Shown here: piece by piece, positions 1 to 7,819 of the stretch
Layout of the letters: each line of letters starts with the position of its first letter
Numbering within the stretch: the first letter of the stretch is position 1
Assembly: GCA_029983495.1 (NCBI GenBank)
Contig: JASBZJ010000040.1
Coordinates: forward strand, 1-11,606
Direction: 5' to 3'
DNA length: 11,606 nucleotides
DNA from: Porphyromonas sp.
GTDB lineage: Bacteria > Bacteroidota > Bacteroidia > Bacteroidales > Porphyromonadaceae
The notes under the pieces: model-generated
Seen by the model: the letters and a program-made list of their open reading frames with translations, nothing else
What the model was told of the DNA's origin: nothing
The model's database searches: none
Program-made: the position numbers and the translations under genes

Positions 1-54
1 TCACGTACGGTTCTTAGAGGGGAAAGCCCCAGCAATGGGGCTGACCTACTCGAC
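1..54 (+). mobile_element. Group II intron, 3' end (partial: end of domain V, domain VI, 3' splice end)
   Basis: Bases 2-13 (CACGTACGGTTC) match the 3' strand of a bacterial group II intron domain V. Bases 17-51 fold as domain VI: an upper stem AGCCCC (25-30) with GGGGCT (37-42) closing loop AGCAAT, and a lower stem in which G17-A18-G19 pairs with C49-T50-C51 and G20-G21-G22 pairs with C45-C46-T47. A48 is left unpaired between the two lower blocks. It is the seventh base from the inferred 3' end CTACTCGAC (ends at 54), which is the usual branch-point position. The 5' half of domain V, the reverse transcriptase/maturase gene if there is one, and the 5' end lie left of the window. The flanking DNA from base 55 appears to be intergenic. 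The family call is firm; the intron subclass cannot be decided from this piece. Confidence 0.88.
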
Positions 55-74
55 TCCTGACGATGTAAAACTAT

Positions 75-106
75 AAAAAAAGCGAGGAATAGGTTTATCC
101 CTCGCT
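75..106 (-). terminator. Rho-independent terminator of the AraC-family gene
   Basis: Read on the minus strand, arms at 106-97 (AGCGAGGGAT) and 90-81 (ATTCCTCGCT) form a 10-bp stem with one G-U pair and a 6-base loop, followed directly by seven T residues (81-75). It lies about 27 bases past the stop codon at 134, the expected place for the terminator of that gene. Confidence 0.82.
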
Positions 107-133
107 CACAAAAGGAAGAAAACCTTCCCTGCG

Positions 134-1096
134 CTAAATCTCTTCACGACGCCGAATAGTATTTGGGGTTTCACCAAGCATCTTCTTGCAAAATGCACAC
201 AAATAACTAACCGATGAAAACTTATAACGTTCGGCAAGCTCGCTAAGAGAAAGATCGGTTTCTTCCAAATCGCGCATCAAATACCGAGCCTTTTGTTCGT
301 TAATCCATTGCAATGGCGAGGCATGAAATTCCTCCTTAAATGTTCTCTTAAATGTTGAAAGTGATAAGCCAGATAAAGCAGCAAGCTCTTCTACACTTTG
401 ACAATCCCAATGATGACGAAAAATAAAAGCCCGAAAACCGAATGCTGTACAGTGGAACAGTTTTAAAAACTCATCGGTTTCGACTCTACTATAAAACTCA
501 CGAAAGAAAAAGAATAGCTCACGAATTTTGTACTCATAATAGGGTAACGAAGTTATTCCCTCGCTGATACAATCAACAAGCACCTGTAACCAATTAACAA
601 CTACAGGCTTCATACTAAGCGTAGTTATCGAAACTTTATTACGTTTACTTGCATCAATCATTGATGAATCGCGCTTTCCATTCTTTTTTCCATGCGCTTC
701 GTAACACGATTCAGGGCAAATGCCGTGGCAAAGTTGAATGCTTGGCGAAAATGGCATTACTATGTATTTTCCCGAATCTGTGGGGCTATACACCGATACA
801 TGCGTGAACGATGGTACAAAAAGCATATCCATACCACTAACCTCGGGCATTGGAAGGAACGATTCCTTGAACTTTAGGTTGCTCGATAATGGGAATATTA
901 GAATAAAATGTTCCTCGCTATCGAAATGCTGTGGTTTCGTTCGAGCAGTATATATTTTTGGTATCTTACTTATTGCAGGGGCTAATTGCAACGAACGTGT
1001 AGTTGGTTGCGAGGTTAGCAGTAAATCTGCATCGGGGTCGGGGTTCGCCAAGGAACTTTTCTGAATATGGGGCTTATAGTTCTTAAATGATTCCAT
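134..1096 (-). CDS. AraC-family transcriptional regulator
   Basis: This is a DNA-binding transcription factor with the two helix-turn-helix units of the AraC/XylS family at its C-terminus. The first covers the segment beginning SVEELAALSGLSLSTFKR and the second the segment SLSELAERYKFSSVSYLC, followed by the usual LGETPNTIRR end. The N-terminal ~220 residues are a poorly conserved sensing region in which I recognise no known ligand-binding signature; there is no membrane segment, so it should act in the cytoplasm. The reading frame also extends up to a GTG at 1129; the ATG at 1096 (320 aa) is preferred because it avoids a rare start, but this is not certain. It stands 228 bases from pdxA with its own candidate promoter and terminator, so it is probably transcribed alone. 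Its targets are unknown; the adjacent genes are only one possibility. Confidence 0.87.
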   Translation of the reverse strand: MESFKNYKPHIQKSSLANPDPDADLLLTSQPTTRSLQLAPAISKIPKIYTARTKPQHFDSEEHFILIFPLSSNLKFKESFLPMPEVSGMDMLFVPSFTHVSVYSPTDSGKYIVMPFSPSIQLCHGICPESCYEAHGKKNGKRDSSMIDASKRNKVSITTLSMKPVVVNWLQVLVDCISEGITSLPYYEYKIRELFFFFREFYSRVETDEFLKLFHCTAFGFRAFIFRHHWDCQSVEELAALSGLSLSTFKRTFKEEFHASPLQWINEQKARYLMRDLEETDLSLSELAERYKFSSVSYLCAFCKKMLGETPNTIRRREEI

Positions 1097-1098
1097 GG

Positions 1099-1113
1099 GT
1101 AAAGTACCTTTAC
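1099..1113. repeat. Inverted repeat at the AraC-family gene start
   Basis: GTAAAG-TAC-CTTTAC is a perfect 6-bp inverted repeat with a 3-base centre, ending two bases before the ATG at 1096. In the transcript it would form a hairpin over the ribosome-binding region. As DNA it could be an operator. Its role is not shown. If translation starts at the GTG at 1129 it would instead lie inside the gene. Confidence 0.4.
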
Positions 1114-1207
1114 TATTTTTATTCGCCACAGTTCTTACTCGAAAAAATCAGAACCTATAATTGTAACAGGACTATTATCTGAACCAATTTTATCTATTTA
1201 TACTTCG

Positions 1208-1215
1208 CAAAGTTA
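1208..1215 (-). promoter_or_regulatory. Candidate Bacteroidota -7 box for the AraC-family gene
   Basis: The minus strand reads TAACTTTG here, matching the TAnnTTTG -7 consensus of Bacteroidota housekeeping promoters. I see no TTG at the normal -33 spacing, so this is half a promoter by sequence. A start near 1200 would give an untranslated leader of about 100 bases to the ATG at 1096. Apart from this box and the inverted repeat at the gene start, the 1130-1357 gap holds only a weak AT-rich hairpin near 1307-1328 with no T-run. Confidence 0.38.
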
Positions 1216-1357
1216 CGAATATTGTTCAAACCTGCATATTAAACAACGATATACTCCATCGAAACTTATTACAGATTAATGAGTTTATTCGAGTAGAACT
1301 AGGAAGAAGCCCATTCAAAACTGAATAAGAGCCATTACCCCTTTAAAGAAGGATGAA

Positions 1358-2458
1358 TTAATCGTCTAGTTCAGGGGTCGGTGCCAATACCTCATTATCG
1401 TTATTACTGCTAACGTATAGTTTTCGCAAGGGGTTTTGCATAGCATAATCGTACCGCCTACGATTTCGGGTAATATCAATTGCAGCATAAATAGCCTCAC
1501 GTAACGAAGCCTCATTAGCAATACCCTTTCCCACAATGTCGTATCCTGTTCCATGGTCGGGCGAAGTTCTAACTATGGGCAAACCTGCAGTAAAGTTTAC
1601 CCCCTTTTCCATAAATAAGGCTTTAAATGGCGTTAACCCCTGGTCATGATACATAGCTAGAATCGCATCGAACCTCATTAATGCACTTGAACCCCAAAAA
1701 CCATCGCTCGAAAAAGGACCAAAACAATTAATATCTAGCTGTTCTCTACAATACTTAAGTGCAGGAGAAATAACGTTAGTTTCTTCGTTACCAATAAGCT
1801 CATTATCGCCCGCATGGGGGTTAAGTGCAAGCACAGCTATCCTTGGGCTATCGATGGCAAAGTCGCGAATTAAACTATGCTTTATAGCTTGTAGCTTATT
1901 TGAAATCAGTTCCTGAGTAAGGCTACTTGGCACTGCACTTAAAGGTATATGTTCGGTGGCAAGTGCAACTTTTACTGTATTAGCCATCAGAATCATAAGT
2001 GGCGAAGAACCATCACTTCCACAACGAGCCCCCAAATAGGCGGTATGACCTTTAAATGGGAAGCAATCCTTAGGAATAGAAGCATTATTAATAGGAGCTG
2101 TAACAATTGCGTCAACCCGACCTTGCAACAAATCATCCATAGCACGCTCAAGGGCATCATATGCAGCAATACCAGCTTCTAGAGTGCATTTACCCATTTC
2201 TACTACAACATCATCGCTAACACAATTTATAAGATTCGGGAGAGAGTCGGAGGCTTCCGCAGGAGTTTCAATTCTATTCCATGGGGTACTTTCGAAGTTT
2301 AATACCTTTCTATAATAAGCACTTACCTTAGCCGATCCATAAACGATAGGGGTAAACAATTTTATTATTTCGGGGGAATCCAATAGTTTCAGGAGAATTT
2401 CGTAACTAATGCCGTTAATATCTCCATGGGTAATGGCAATCTTCAACTTTTCGTCCAT
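1358..2458 (-). CDS. pdxA: 4-hydroxythreonine-4-phosphate dehydrogenase (PdxA)
   Basis: PdxA oxidises 4-phosphohydroxy-L-threonine with NAD; PdxJ then condenses the product with deoxyxylulose 5-phosphate to give pyridoxine 5'-phosphate, so this is a cytoplasmic step of de novo vitamin B6 synthesis. The 366-residue length fits, with a slightly extended tail. The N-terminus ITHGDINGISYE is the Bacteroidota version of the usual GDPAGIGPE motif. Three histidines match the divalent-metal ligands of the E. coli enzyme (H166, H211, H266): H170 in ATEH, H215 in NPHAGDN and H271 in YHDQG. TSPDHGTG (299-306) is also conserved. The start is an ATG 20 bases after the stop of the DUF4837 gene, so the two are almost certainly co-transcribed. 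All visible active-site motifs are intact. pdxJ is not in the window. Confidence 0.96.
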   Translation of the reverse strand: MDEKLKIAITHGDINGISYEILLKLLDSPEIIKLFTPIVYGSAKVSAYYRKVLNFESTPWNRIETPAEASDSLPNLINCVSDDVVVEMGKCTLEAGIAAYDALERAMDDLLQGRVDAIVTAPINNASIPKDCFPFKGHTAYLGARCGSDGSSPLMILMANTVKVALATEHIPLSAVPSSLTQELISNKLQAIKHSLIRDFAIDSPRIAVLALNPHAGDNELIGNEETNVISPALKYCREQLDINCFGPFSSDGFWGSSALMRFDAILAMYHDQGLTPFKALFMEKGVNFTAGLPIVRTSPDHGTGYDIVGKGIANEASLREAIYAAIDITRNRRRYDYAMQNPLRKLYVSSNNDNEVLAPTPELDD

Positions 2459-2478
2459 ACTTTCGCTAGTTTTATTCT

Positions 2479-3609
2479 CTATAAGGAAGGAGATGGGGTT
2501 AAGGAGTGAGCAAATTGGGGATTATCATCAGTCAAATCAATCACTGTCCCCCATTTAATTCGTTTTAGGGGTTCAGGGTCGAACTTTTCTTGTTTTTCAG
2601 GACGGAATGAAAAGAGACAAGCTTGCAACATACGAATAATATCCCGCTTATTTTCGTTAGGATAATAAACAAACCCTTCGATATAATATAGTTTTCCCTC
2701 TGTTTTATCGTTATAGGCAAGTGCAACAAAAGGACCGGCTAAAATATCAGGGGGGGTCATTTCCCATAATCCTCTAAGTTCAGCATATTGTTGACCGTTG
2801 GGTAATTCGATTATGCGATACTCCGCACCATAATTGGTTGTTGTCATTACAGACTGTGGAACCGATCCTGGTATTTGTTTTCCTAATACCGAGTCGCGCA
2901 ACGAAATAAGTTCCATGGCCGAGGGTAACGATTTATCGGCAGAGTATTGCACGCTAAAAATAACAATATCGTAACGTTTTCGAAGTGCATTATTCGATAG
3001 CCACAAAAAATTACTATCCTTTTTCGACGAAAGTACATCGCGAGGAACATTTATACGGTGCTTAAATACACCCATACATAAATCCATAGCAGTGGTACTG
3101 TACCCCTCTACATTATCGTTTGCCATACGGAATAGTTCATGCCGCAGGAATAACTCGCACACATAACGCCCATGTTCATTCAAATACTGCTGGAGCATTT
3201 CCCGACTCGGAGTTTGAAGCACAACAATAAGCTGCCCCGTAGCATAAGTGTCGTACGAAAACTTTGCGGTAACCTTTGAGTATGTGTCCTTGTTATAATC
3301 AACGAACAATATGTTTCGTGTATTTCGAAGGAATTGACCGAAATTATCGGTAGAAACTGTTTGTACACGCATCCAAGCCTCTGTTTGAGGAAGGGAGGGA
3401 ACATCCATGGCAAGCACATCCTTTGTATAATCGCCAATTTCACTTTTTAACCAATCCTCGGGCATAACTAAAAGAAGTTCGCCAGGGCCACCAGCGGCCG
3501 ATATCCCAGGTAAAGCCTTTCCGCCTTTACACGAAGCCAGGATGACGATAAAGAGACCTCCTAAAAAACAGAACAATAGGTTACGAACAATCGATTTCAT
3601 CATATACAT
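2479..3609 (-). CDS. DUF4837 family lipoprotein
   Basis: This resembles the Bacteroidota family DUF4837, whose function is unknown to me. A short basic start, a hydrophobic run (LLFCFLGGLFIVIL) and the lipobox LASC, with Cys 27 counted from the ATG at 3609, predict a signal peptidase II lipoprotein in the periplasm or outer membrane. The mature part opens with GGPGELLLVMPEDWLKSEIG, then LPQTEAWMRVQTV and RNILFVDYNKDTYSKV, which is the pattern I associate with the family. Three ATG codons (3609, 3603, 3600) all leave a workable signal peptide. A longer frame from a GTG at 3678 would overlap the upstream gene and bury the signal peptide, so it is rejected. The spacing is 28 bases after the aminotransferase-like gene and 20 before pdxA. 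A run of seven C residues in the coding strand (2750-2756) is present and the frame is intact. Confidence 0.85.
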   Translation of the reverse strand: MYMMKSIVRNLLFCFLGGLFIVILASCKGGKALPGISAAGGPGELLLVMPEDWLKSEIGDYTKDVLAMDVPSLPQTEAWMRVQTVSTDNFGQFLRNTRNILFVDYNKDTYSKVTAKFSYDTYATGQLIVVLQTPSREMLQQYLNEHGRYVCELFLRHELFRMANDNVEGYSTTAMDLCMGVFKHRINVPRDVLSSKKDSNFLWLSNNALRKRYDIVIFSVQYSADKSLPSAMELISLRDSVLGKQIPGSVPQSVMTTTNYGAEYRIIELPNGQQYAELRGLWEMTPPDILAGPFVALAYNDKTEGKLYYIEGFVYYPNENKRDIIRMLQACLFSFRPEKQEKFDPEPLKRIKWGTVIDLTDDNPQFAHSLTPSPSL

Positions 3610-3637
3610 CACGTTATTGTGAATTATAAAGTAATGG

Positions 3638-4681
3638 CTATAGCTCAGAGCAGGTATCTGTCCAAGCCTGTATAGCACTAATTAGCTTTTCGTTATCTTC
3701 TTCGCTACGCGCTGTAATACTTAAGTAATCGTCGTCCATCCCCAAGTATGTGCTACTGTCGCCAACGGCAATATTATGCTCTTCGCGCAAATATGTACGT
3801 AATGCCTTAGCTTTTCCATCGGCTAAACGGATTAGAAAGAAAGTTGTATCACTAGGGATAACCTCAATAAAATCGAACTGACGAAGCCTCGCTATTAATT
3901 CTTGGGCATTGCGCAACCATTTACGAATTGGCAATGTAAACTGGGCAGGGTGTATAAGAATATATTTTGCAGCCTCTAAAGCATCGCTCGTTACTACCGA
4001 AGGCGTATATACCTTCCACAATTCCTGAGCATATTTACGAGGTGCTGTAATATACCCTATTCTTAAACCAGGTATACCATAAGGCTGACTAAAGCTCCAT
4101 ATCATCACTACATTGGGGTAGATATTGATATTTTGCGAACGGAGCTTATTCGTAGTGGAAAACGAAGCATAGCTTTGGTTCACCACAAACATTGTTTTGG
4201 GGTACTGTTTAAAAGTTCGAATAAGGTCGGCATGCGAAATAATACGCCCATCGGGAGGGTTTGGGGTTGTTATAAAACAGATATCTACCCCTTCGAGTGG
4301 CCATTCATCAATTTTACTGCTATCATCCACATAGTTAACCTTGCACCCATAAATTTTACAAGCATTATCGAGTGCTTTCATCGTTGGGGTGTGTATAAGA
4401 ACATTACTATTTGCAAATGCACGTGCAATAAGATGAAAAGCTGCCGTAGGACCATTAGTAACGATAATTTCATCCTCGTGGAGTTCTTGCCTACGAGCAA
4501 TCATCATGCGAATAGTTGACGCATCGGGTTCGGGGTAACTTTTAAGCAACTTTGCAAGCCGATCCTTTAAATGGCTTGCCAAAAGCTCAATTTCAGCACC
4601 ATACCAAATAATTGAACTAAAGTCGAGTATAGGAGTTTCGTTTTCTACTTGTTGCTTTTTAAGTGGGAATTGTGGAGTCAT
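3638..4681 (-). CDS. Fold-type I aminotransferase-like protein lacking the catalytic lysine (CobD/HisC-like, probable pseudoenzyme)
   Basis: Overall the protein matches class I/II PLP-dependent enzymes, closest by eye to the threonine-phosphate decarboxylase/histidinol-phosphate aminotransferase-like group: DFSSIIWYG, SYPEPD, IIVTNGPTAAFHLIARAF, NQSYASF, SFSQPYGIPGLRIGY and ARSEEDNEKL occur in order. Three cofactor residues are changed. Counting from the TTG at 4741, the Schiff-base lysine expected in SFSK is Q219 (codon CAG), the aspartate that pairs with the PLP ring nitrogen is N188 (AAC, in VVNQSY), and the asparagine of the NPTG motif is P162 (TPNPPDG). The two arginines R227 and R345 remain. 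The frame is unbroken, so this looks like a maintained protein without ordinary transaminase chemistry rather than a decayed gene. The ATG at 4681 (347 aa) is preferred over the TTG at 4741. No cobalamin or histidine genes are nearby. It lies between the GH3 and DUF4837 genes in the run leading to pdxA. Confidence 0.82.
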   Translation of the reverse strand: MTPQFPLKKQQVENETPILDFSSIIWYGAEIELLASHLKDRLAKLLKSYPEPDASTIRMMIARRQELHEDEIIVTNGPTAAFHLIARAFANSNVLIHTPTMKALDNACKIYGCKVNYVDDSSKIDEWPLEGVDICFITTPNPPDGRIISHADLIRTFKQYPKTMFVVNQSYASFSTTNKLRSQNINIYPNVVMIWSFSQPYGIPGLRIGYITAPRKYAQELWKVYTPSVVTSDALEAAKYILIHPAQFTLPIRKWLRNAQELIARLRQFDFIEVIPSDTTFFLIRLADGKAKALRTYLREEHNIAVGDSSTYLGMDDDYLSITARSEEDNEKLISAIQAWTDTCSEL

Positions 4682-4785
4682 ATCTTGTTCTAAAACATTA
4701 TTAACGGTTCGATTATCTTCAACACGAATTACTATTATCAAATTAAAGCCAAATACATCTAATACCTAAAATTTCATCCATAAAA

Positions 4786-7785
4786 CTATAGCAAAGCATC
4801 ATAAATGGCATCCATTAAACGGGGGCGAAGTCGGCTTATTGATAGTTGATTATTATTACGAGAGGGATATGTTCGGTTCGAAAGAAAAACATAAACCAAA
4901 TCGTTTTTTGGGTCGACCCAAAGGCAAGTACCTGTAAAACCTGTATGACCAAAAGTTTGGCTCGACGCCTGTGGCGAAACATTGGGGTTATTGGGATAAG
5001 CTTTTTCAAATCCTAGTGCGCGTTTACCATCCTTCCCCAAGGTATTACAAAAAAGCGAAACTGTATTGGGCGAAATTAAATCACGCTTTCCCCAAGCTCC
5101 CTTATCCATAAGCAGTAACCCCATTTTTGCTAAATCAAATGCATTCGAAAAAACACCTGCATTACCTGCAATTCCACCCAAACACGCTGCATTTTCATCA
5201 TCAACCACTCCCCACACTTTCCCTCGCAAAAAATTATTTTCCTGTGTAGGGGCTATCAACGTCTTGGAGTAATGTTGCAAAGGTTGGAATGTAATATGGT
5301 GTAATTCCATAGGTCTATACAAACATTCAGTAACAAACTCATTTAAAGGCTTACCTGTAATCTGTTCAACAACAAGCCCTAATAGAATAAACCCGACATC
5401 GCTATACTTATGGGTTCCTCGTCCAACAAGCGTTATTTCACTTATTCGTCTAACCATTTCGTTCCGAAAGCTATTCGCAATATAGTACGAATCTGAAAAT
5501 TTCCTATCGAAACCGTTGCTCTTCTCTGGGGAAAGGAACTCTTGGGAGAACTTAAAGTTCTTTGGAACCCAAACATGGTTATCAATCTGCGTTAACCCTT
5601 TACCAGCATGGTAAAAAAAGAATTTATTCTGAGGCAAAGAAGTTGAGTCGATAAGCCGTGTATAAAAATTTATTGTGGCTGGAAGCCCTCCCTCATGCAA
5701 TAATAACTCTTTTACCGAAACTGTTCCTACCTCGGTATTTTCTAATCCTGGTAGTATGGTACATATTTGTTGGCTCAGTTTTATTTTTCCATCATCCACC
5801 AGCATCATTACAGCAGGTGTAGTGGCAACCATCTTTGTAATCGAGGCTACATCATAAAGTGTGTTTTCACAAACAAGTGAGGCATTGCTCGCATAGTGTA
5901 GTCGCCCCATCGATTTATTATATACAAGGTTCCCCTTATATAACACAACGACTTGGCAACCTGGATAGGCTCGTGTTTTTATTCCTTCTTCAAGAAGGGA
6001 ATCCACAACCGAAAAATCGTAGCCAGAGTGCTTTTTCCTTTTTGCAAGGGTTTTACTCGGAACTTGTTGTTGAAAATTACCACCAGGAACTTCAACAATA
6101 GGCAGTTTTTGCAAAGGGGTTAACCATCTTTTAATTACAGCTCGAGTAGCTTCGATACAATTTTCATTAGCGATTGCTATCCCCTTAACATTATCTAGGT
6201 ACTCTTTCCACGAGGGGAAACTATAAGGAGAATCGAATAACGAGAAGTAGACACTGTGTGTTTTAACCAACTCGTTAATTATAGCTCCATTGCTATGGGT
6301 TGGTTTATTGTAAGCATTTACAAAAATAACATCGCACGCCAATAACTTAGTGGCATAAACCTCAGCACTTTTTGGGGAACTAACTTTTATATTTGAAGGA
6401 ATATTTACACAAACAACTTTATTATACCCCAATTGCTTTAGGGTATTTTCAAAAGAACCCTGTACCGATTTTCCCTCGCCAACAAACGAAACAACTCCAA
6501 TAGGTTTATTGCCGAGCTTCGCAAAAAGGCTGTCATTGACGTATTTTTTTACATCAATGCTTCTAAGCCATAGGCTATCGGCTCTTGCTACAAGCCCATT
6601 TCCATTAAGGGCATTGTAAAAATCAGTTTTTGCAAGTTCGTTTACTTTTTGGGGTTTAAATGCCCCCCCCCATAACGCCCACTTTGCCTTGAGTATAGCT
6701 CTACAATTATGCTCCACAAGCTGTATAGGTATTACACCGTTCCTTACAGCAGTGAGCACATCGTTAAACATTTGAGTGGGGTTTGCTGATCCTACCAAAA
6801 TATTATTCCCTGCCAATATAGCTTCGACCCCCAGAGGATACCCTTTAACAGTTTTGGCACCTGCCATGGCCAATCCATCGGTAAATACTAAACCCTTAAA
6901 ACCCATTTCGTGTTTTAATACGGCAGTTGTAATTGTTTTGCTTAACGATGCAGGAACAGACTTATGCTTCTCAATAGCAGGTAAAGCTAAATGCCCCACC
7001 ATTATTCCGCCATAACCAGCATTTATAAAAGCTGAAAAAGGCACTAATTCGCATGCGTTAAGTTGCTTTTTATTCGCTGTAATTGTGGGTAATGCCTTAT
7101 GTGAATCTACCGAAGTATTTCCATGACCGGGGAAGTGTTTCGCCACAGCCATTACACCTTGTTCTTCCAATCCCCTTGCATACGAAAGGCCAAGTTTAGT
7201 TACAACATCTGGCCGTTCGCCAAAACTACGTGTTCCTATTACGGGGTTTAACGGATTATTGTTTACATCTAAAACTGGAGCAAAACTAATATGCACTCCA
7301 ATTGTATGGCATTGTTTTGCCACATCTCTACCGTATTGCTCAATTTCGGATGCAGAACAACGTTGTAATGCCATATTCCGAGGGTAACGGATAGTAGATG
7401 AAAGTCGCATAGCTAACCCCCATTCATTATCTGCAGCAACTAAAAACCCCACCTTTTTAGCATTTGCTTGTAACGAATTGGTTAGTACATACTGGTCATA
7501 AGCATCGCCCTTTTGAAACAAAACACCTCCAGCATGCAGACTTTTCAGCAAAGTTTGTGCTTCGGCAATTTTGTATTGTTGACTCGAAGGGTATATAACA
7601 ACCATAAAAAGCTGACCAATTTTTTCTTCAAGTGTCATTGTCGCCATCAACTCATCAACAGCTCTATTACACTGTTCGGAGTTGGTGCTACGCAATAATG
7701 TTGGAACACTTTGCTGAGCCTTTACAGGAGAAAAAAACATCGTCAGAAGGTAAACAAAAACCCCCATAACGAGCGATCGATTCAT
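4786..7785 (-). CDS. Secreted GH3 beta-N-acetylhexosaminidase (NagZ-like) fused to a class C beta-lactamase-like serine hydrolase
   Basis: The 999-residue protein has a signal peptide (basic MNR, hydrophobic core, VKA before QQ), then a GH3 domain to about residue 378, a GH3 C-terminal-like alpha/beta region (~425-565) and a beta-lactamase/transpeptidase-like domain (~590-999). The GH3 part has KHFPGHG (216-222), the NagZ-type D227/H229 pair in TSVDSH and nucleophile D303 in FTDGLAM. The serine domain has SITK (S648, K651), YSD (794-796) and HTG (947-949), the three class C-like motifs. This layout is familiar in Bacteroidota. By analogy with the separate neighbouring B. subtilis genes nagZ and amiE it may release GlcNAc and then the peptide from MurNAc in cell-wall turnover; that is inference. 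The frame continues upstream to a TTG at 7851, but the promoter at 7820-7847 overlaps that extension and the signal peptide begins at the ATG at 7785. A G9 run lies at residues 372-374. Confidence 0.92.
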   Translation of the reverse strand: MNRSLVMGVFVYLLTMFFSPVKAQQSVPTLLRSTNSEQCNRAVDELMATMTLEEKIGQLFMVVIYPSSQQYKIAEAQTLLKSLHAGGVLFQKGDAYDQYVLTNSLQANAKKVGFLVAADNEWGLAMRLSSTIRYPRNMALQRCSASEIEQYGRDVAKQCHTIGVHISFAPVLDVNNNPLNPVIGTRSFGERPDVVTKLGLSYARGLEEQGVMAVAKHFPGHGNTSVDSHKALPTITANKKQLNACELVPFSAFINAGYGGIMVGHLALPAIEKHKSVPASLSKTITTAVLKHEMGFKGLVFTDGLAMAGAKTVKGYPLGVEAILAGNNILVGSANPTQMFNDVLTAVRNGVIPIQLVEHNCRAILKAKWALWGGAFKPQKVNELAKTDFYNALNGNGLVARADSLWLRSIDVKKYVNDSLFAKLGNKPIGVVSFVGEGKSVQGSFENTLKQLGYNKVVCVNIPSNIKVSSPKSAEVYATKLLACDVIFVNAYNKPTHSNGAIINELVKTHSVYFSLFDSPYSFPSWKEYLDNVKGIAIANENCIEATRAVIKRWLTPLQKLPIVEVPGGNFQQQVPSKTLAKRKKHSGYDFSVVDSLLEEGIKTRAYPGCQVVVLYKGNLVYNKSMGRLHYASNASLVCENTLYDVASITKMVATTPAVMMLVDDGKIKLSQQICTILPGLENTEVGTVSVKELLLHEGGLPATINFYTRLIDSTSLPQNKFFFYHAGKGLTQIDNHVWVPKNFKFSQEFLSPEKSNGFDRKFSDSYYIANSFRNEMVRRISEITLVGRGTHKYSDVGFILLGLVVEQITGKPLNEFVTECLYRPMELHHITFQPLQHYSKTLIAPTQENNFLRGKVWGVVDDENAACLGGIAGNAGVFSNAFDLAKMGLLLMDKGAWGKRDLISPNTVSLFCNTLGKDGKRALGFEKAYPNNPNVSPQASSQTFGHTGFTGTCLWVDPKNDLVYVFLSNRTYPSRNNNQLSISRLRPRLMDAIYDALL
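6663..6671 (-). repeat. G9 homopolymer inside the GH3-beta-lactamase gene
   Basis: Nine C residues on the + strand are nine G on the coding strand, encoding the WGGA stretch just after the GH3 catalytic domain. Adding one G gives GGC ATT TAA, and losing one G gives CAT TTA AAC CCC AAA AAG TAA, so either slip ends translation within a few codons. The product would keep the GH3 domain and lose the C-terminal region and the serine hydrolase. The tract is plainly present; slippage in the cell is not shown. Confidence 0.75.
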
Positions 7786-7819
7786 ACCCAGTTCTTTCCC
7801 TTTACCCTTCATATCGGTA

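Noticed and set aside
738..1064. Open frame of 108 codons on the + strand opposite the AraC-family gene
   Set aside because: It lies wholly antisense to a gene with clear helix-turn-helix motifs, has no recognisable domain and no promoter; it is a shadow frame.
1307..1328. Possible terminator after pdxA (weak hairpin around ATTCA-N4-TGAAT)
   Set aside because: The stem is short, AT-rich and held partly by G-U pairs, and no T-run follows on the minus strand.
2750..2756. Seven-base C run in the DUF4837 coding strand as a slippage site
   Set aside because: It is shorter than the G9 tract and the frame is intact; nothing about its position stands out.
3610..3678. N-terminal extension of the DUF4837 protein from a GTG codon
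   Set aside because: It overlaps the preceding gene by 41 bases and would place 23 polar or mixed residues before the lipoprotein signal.
4133..4519. Open frame of 128 codons on the + strand
   Set aside because: Antisense to the conserved core of the aminotransferase-like gene, with no family resemblance of its own.
4786..4850. Type IX secretion C-terminal sorting domain on the GH3 fusion
   Set aside because: The protein ends with the last helix of the beta-lactamase-like domain (RLMDAIYDALL); there is no added C-terminal domain.
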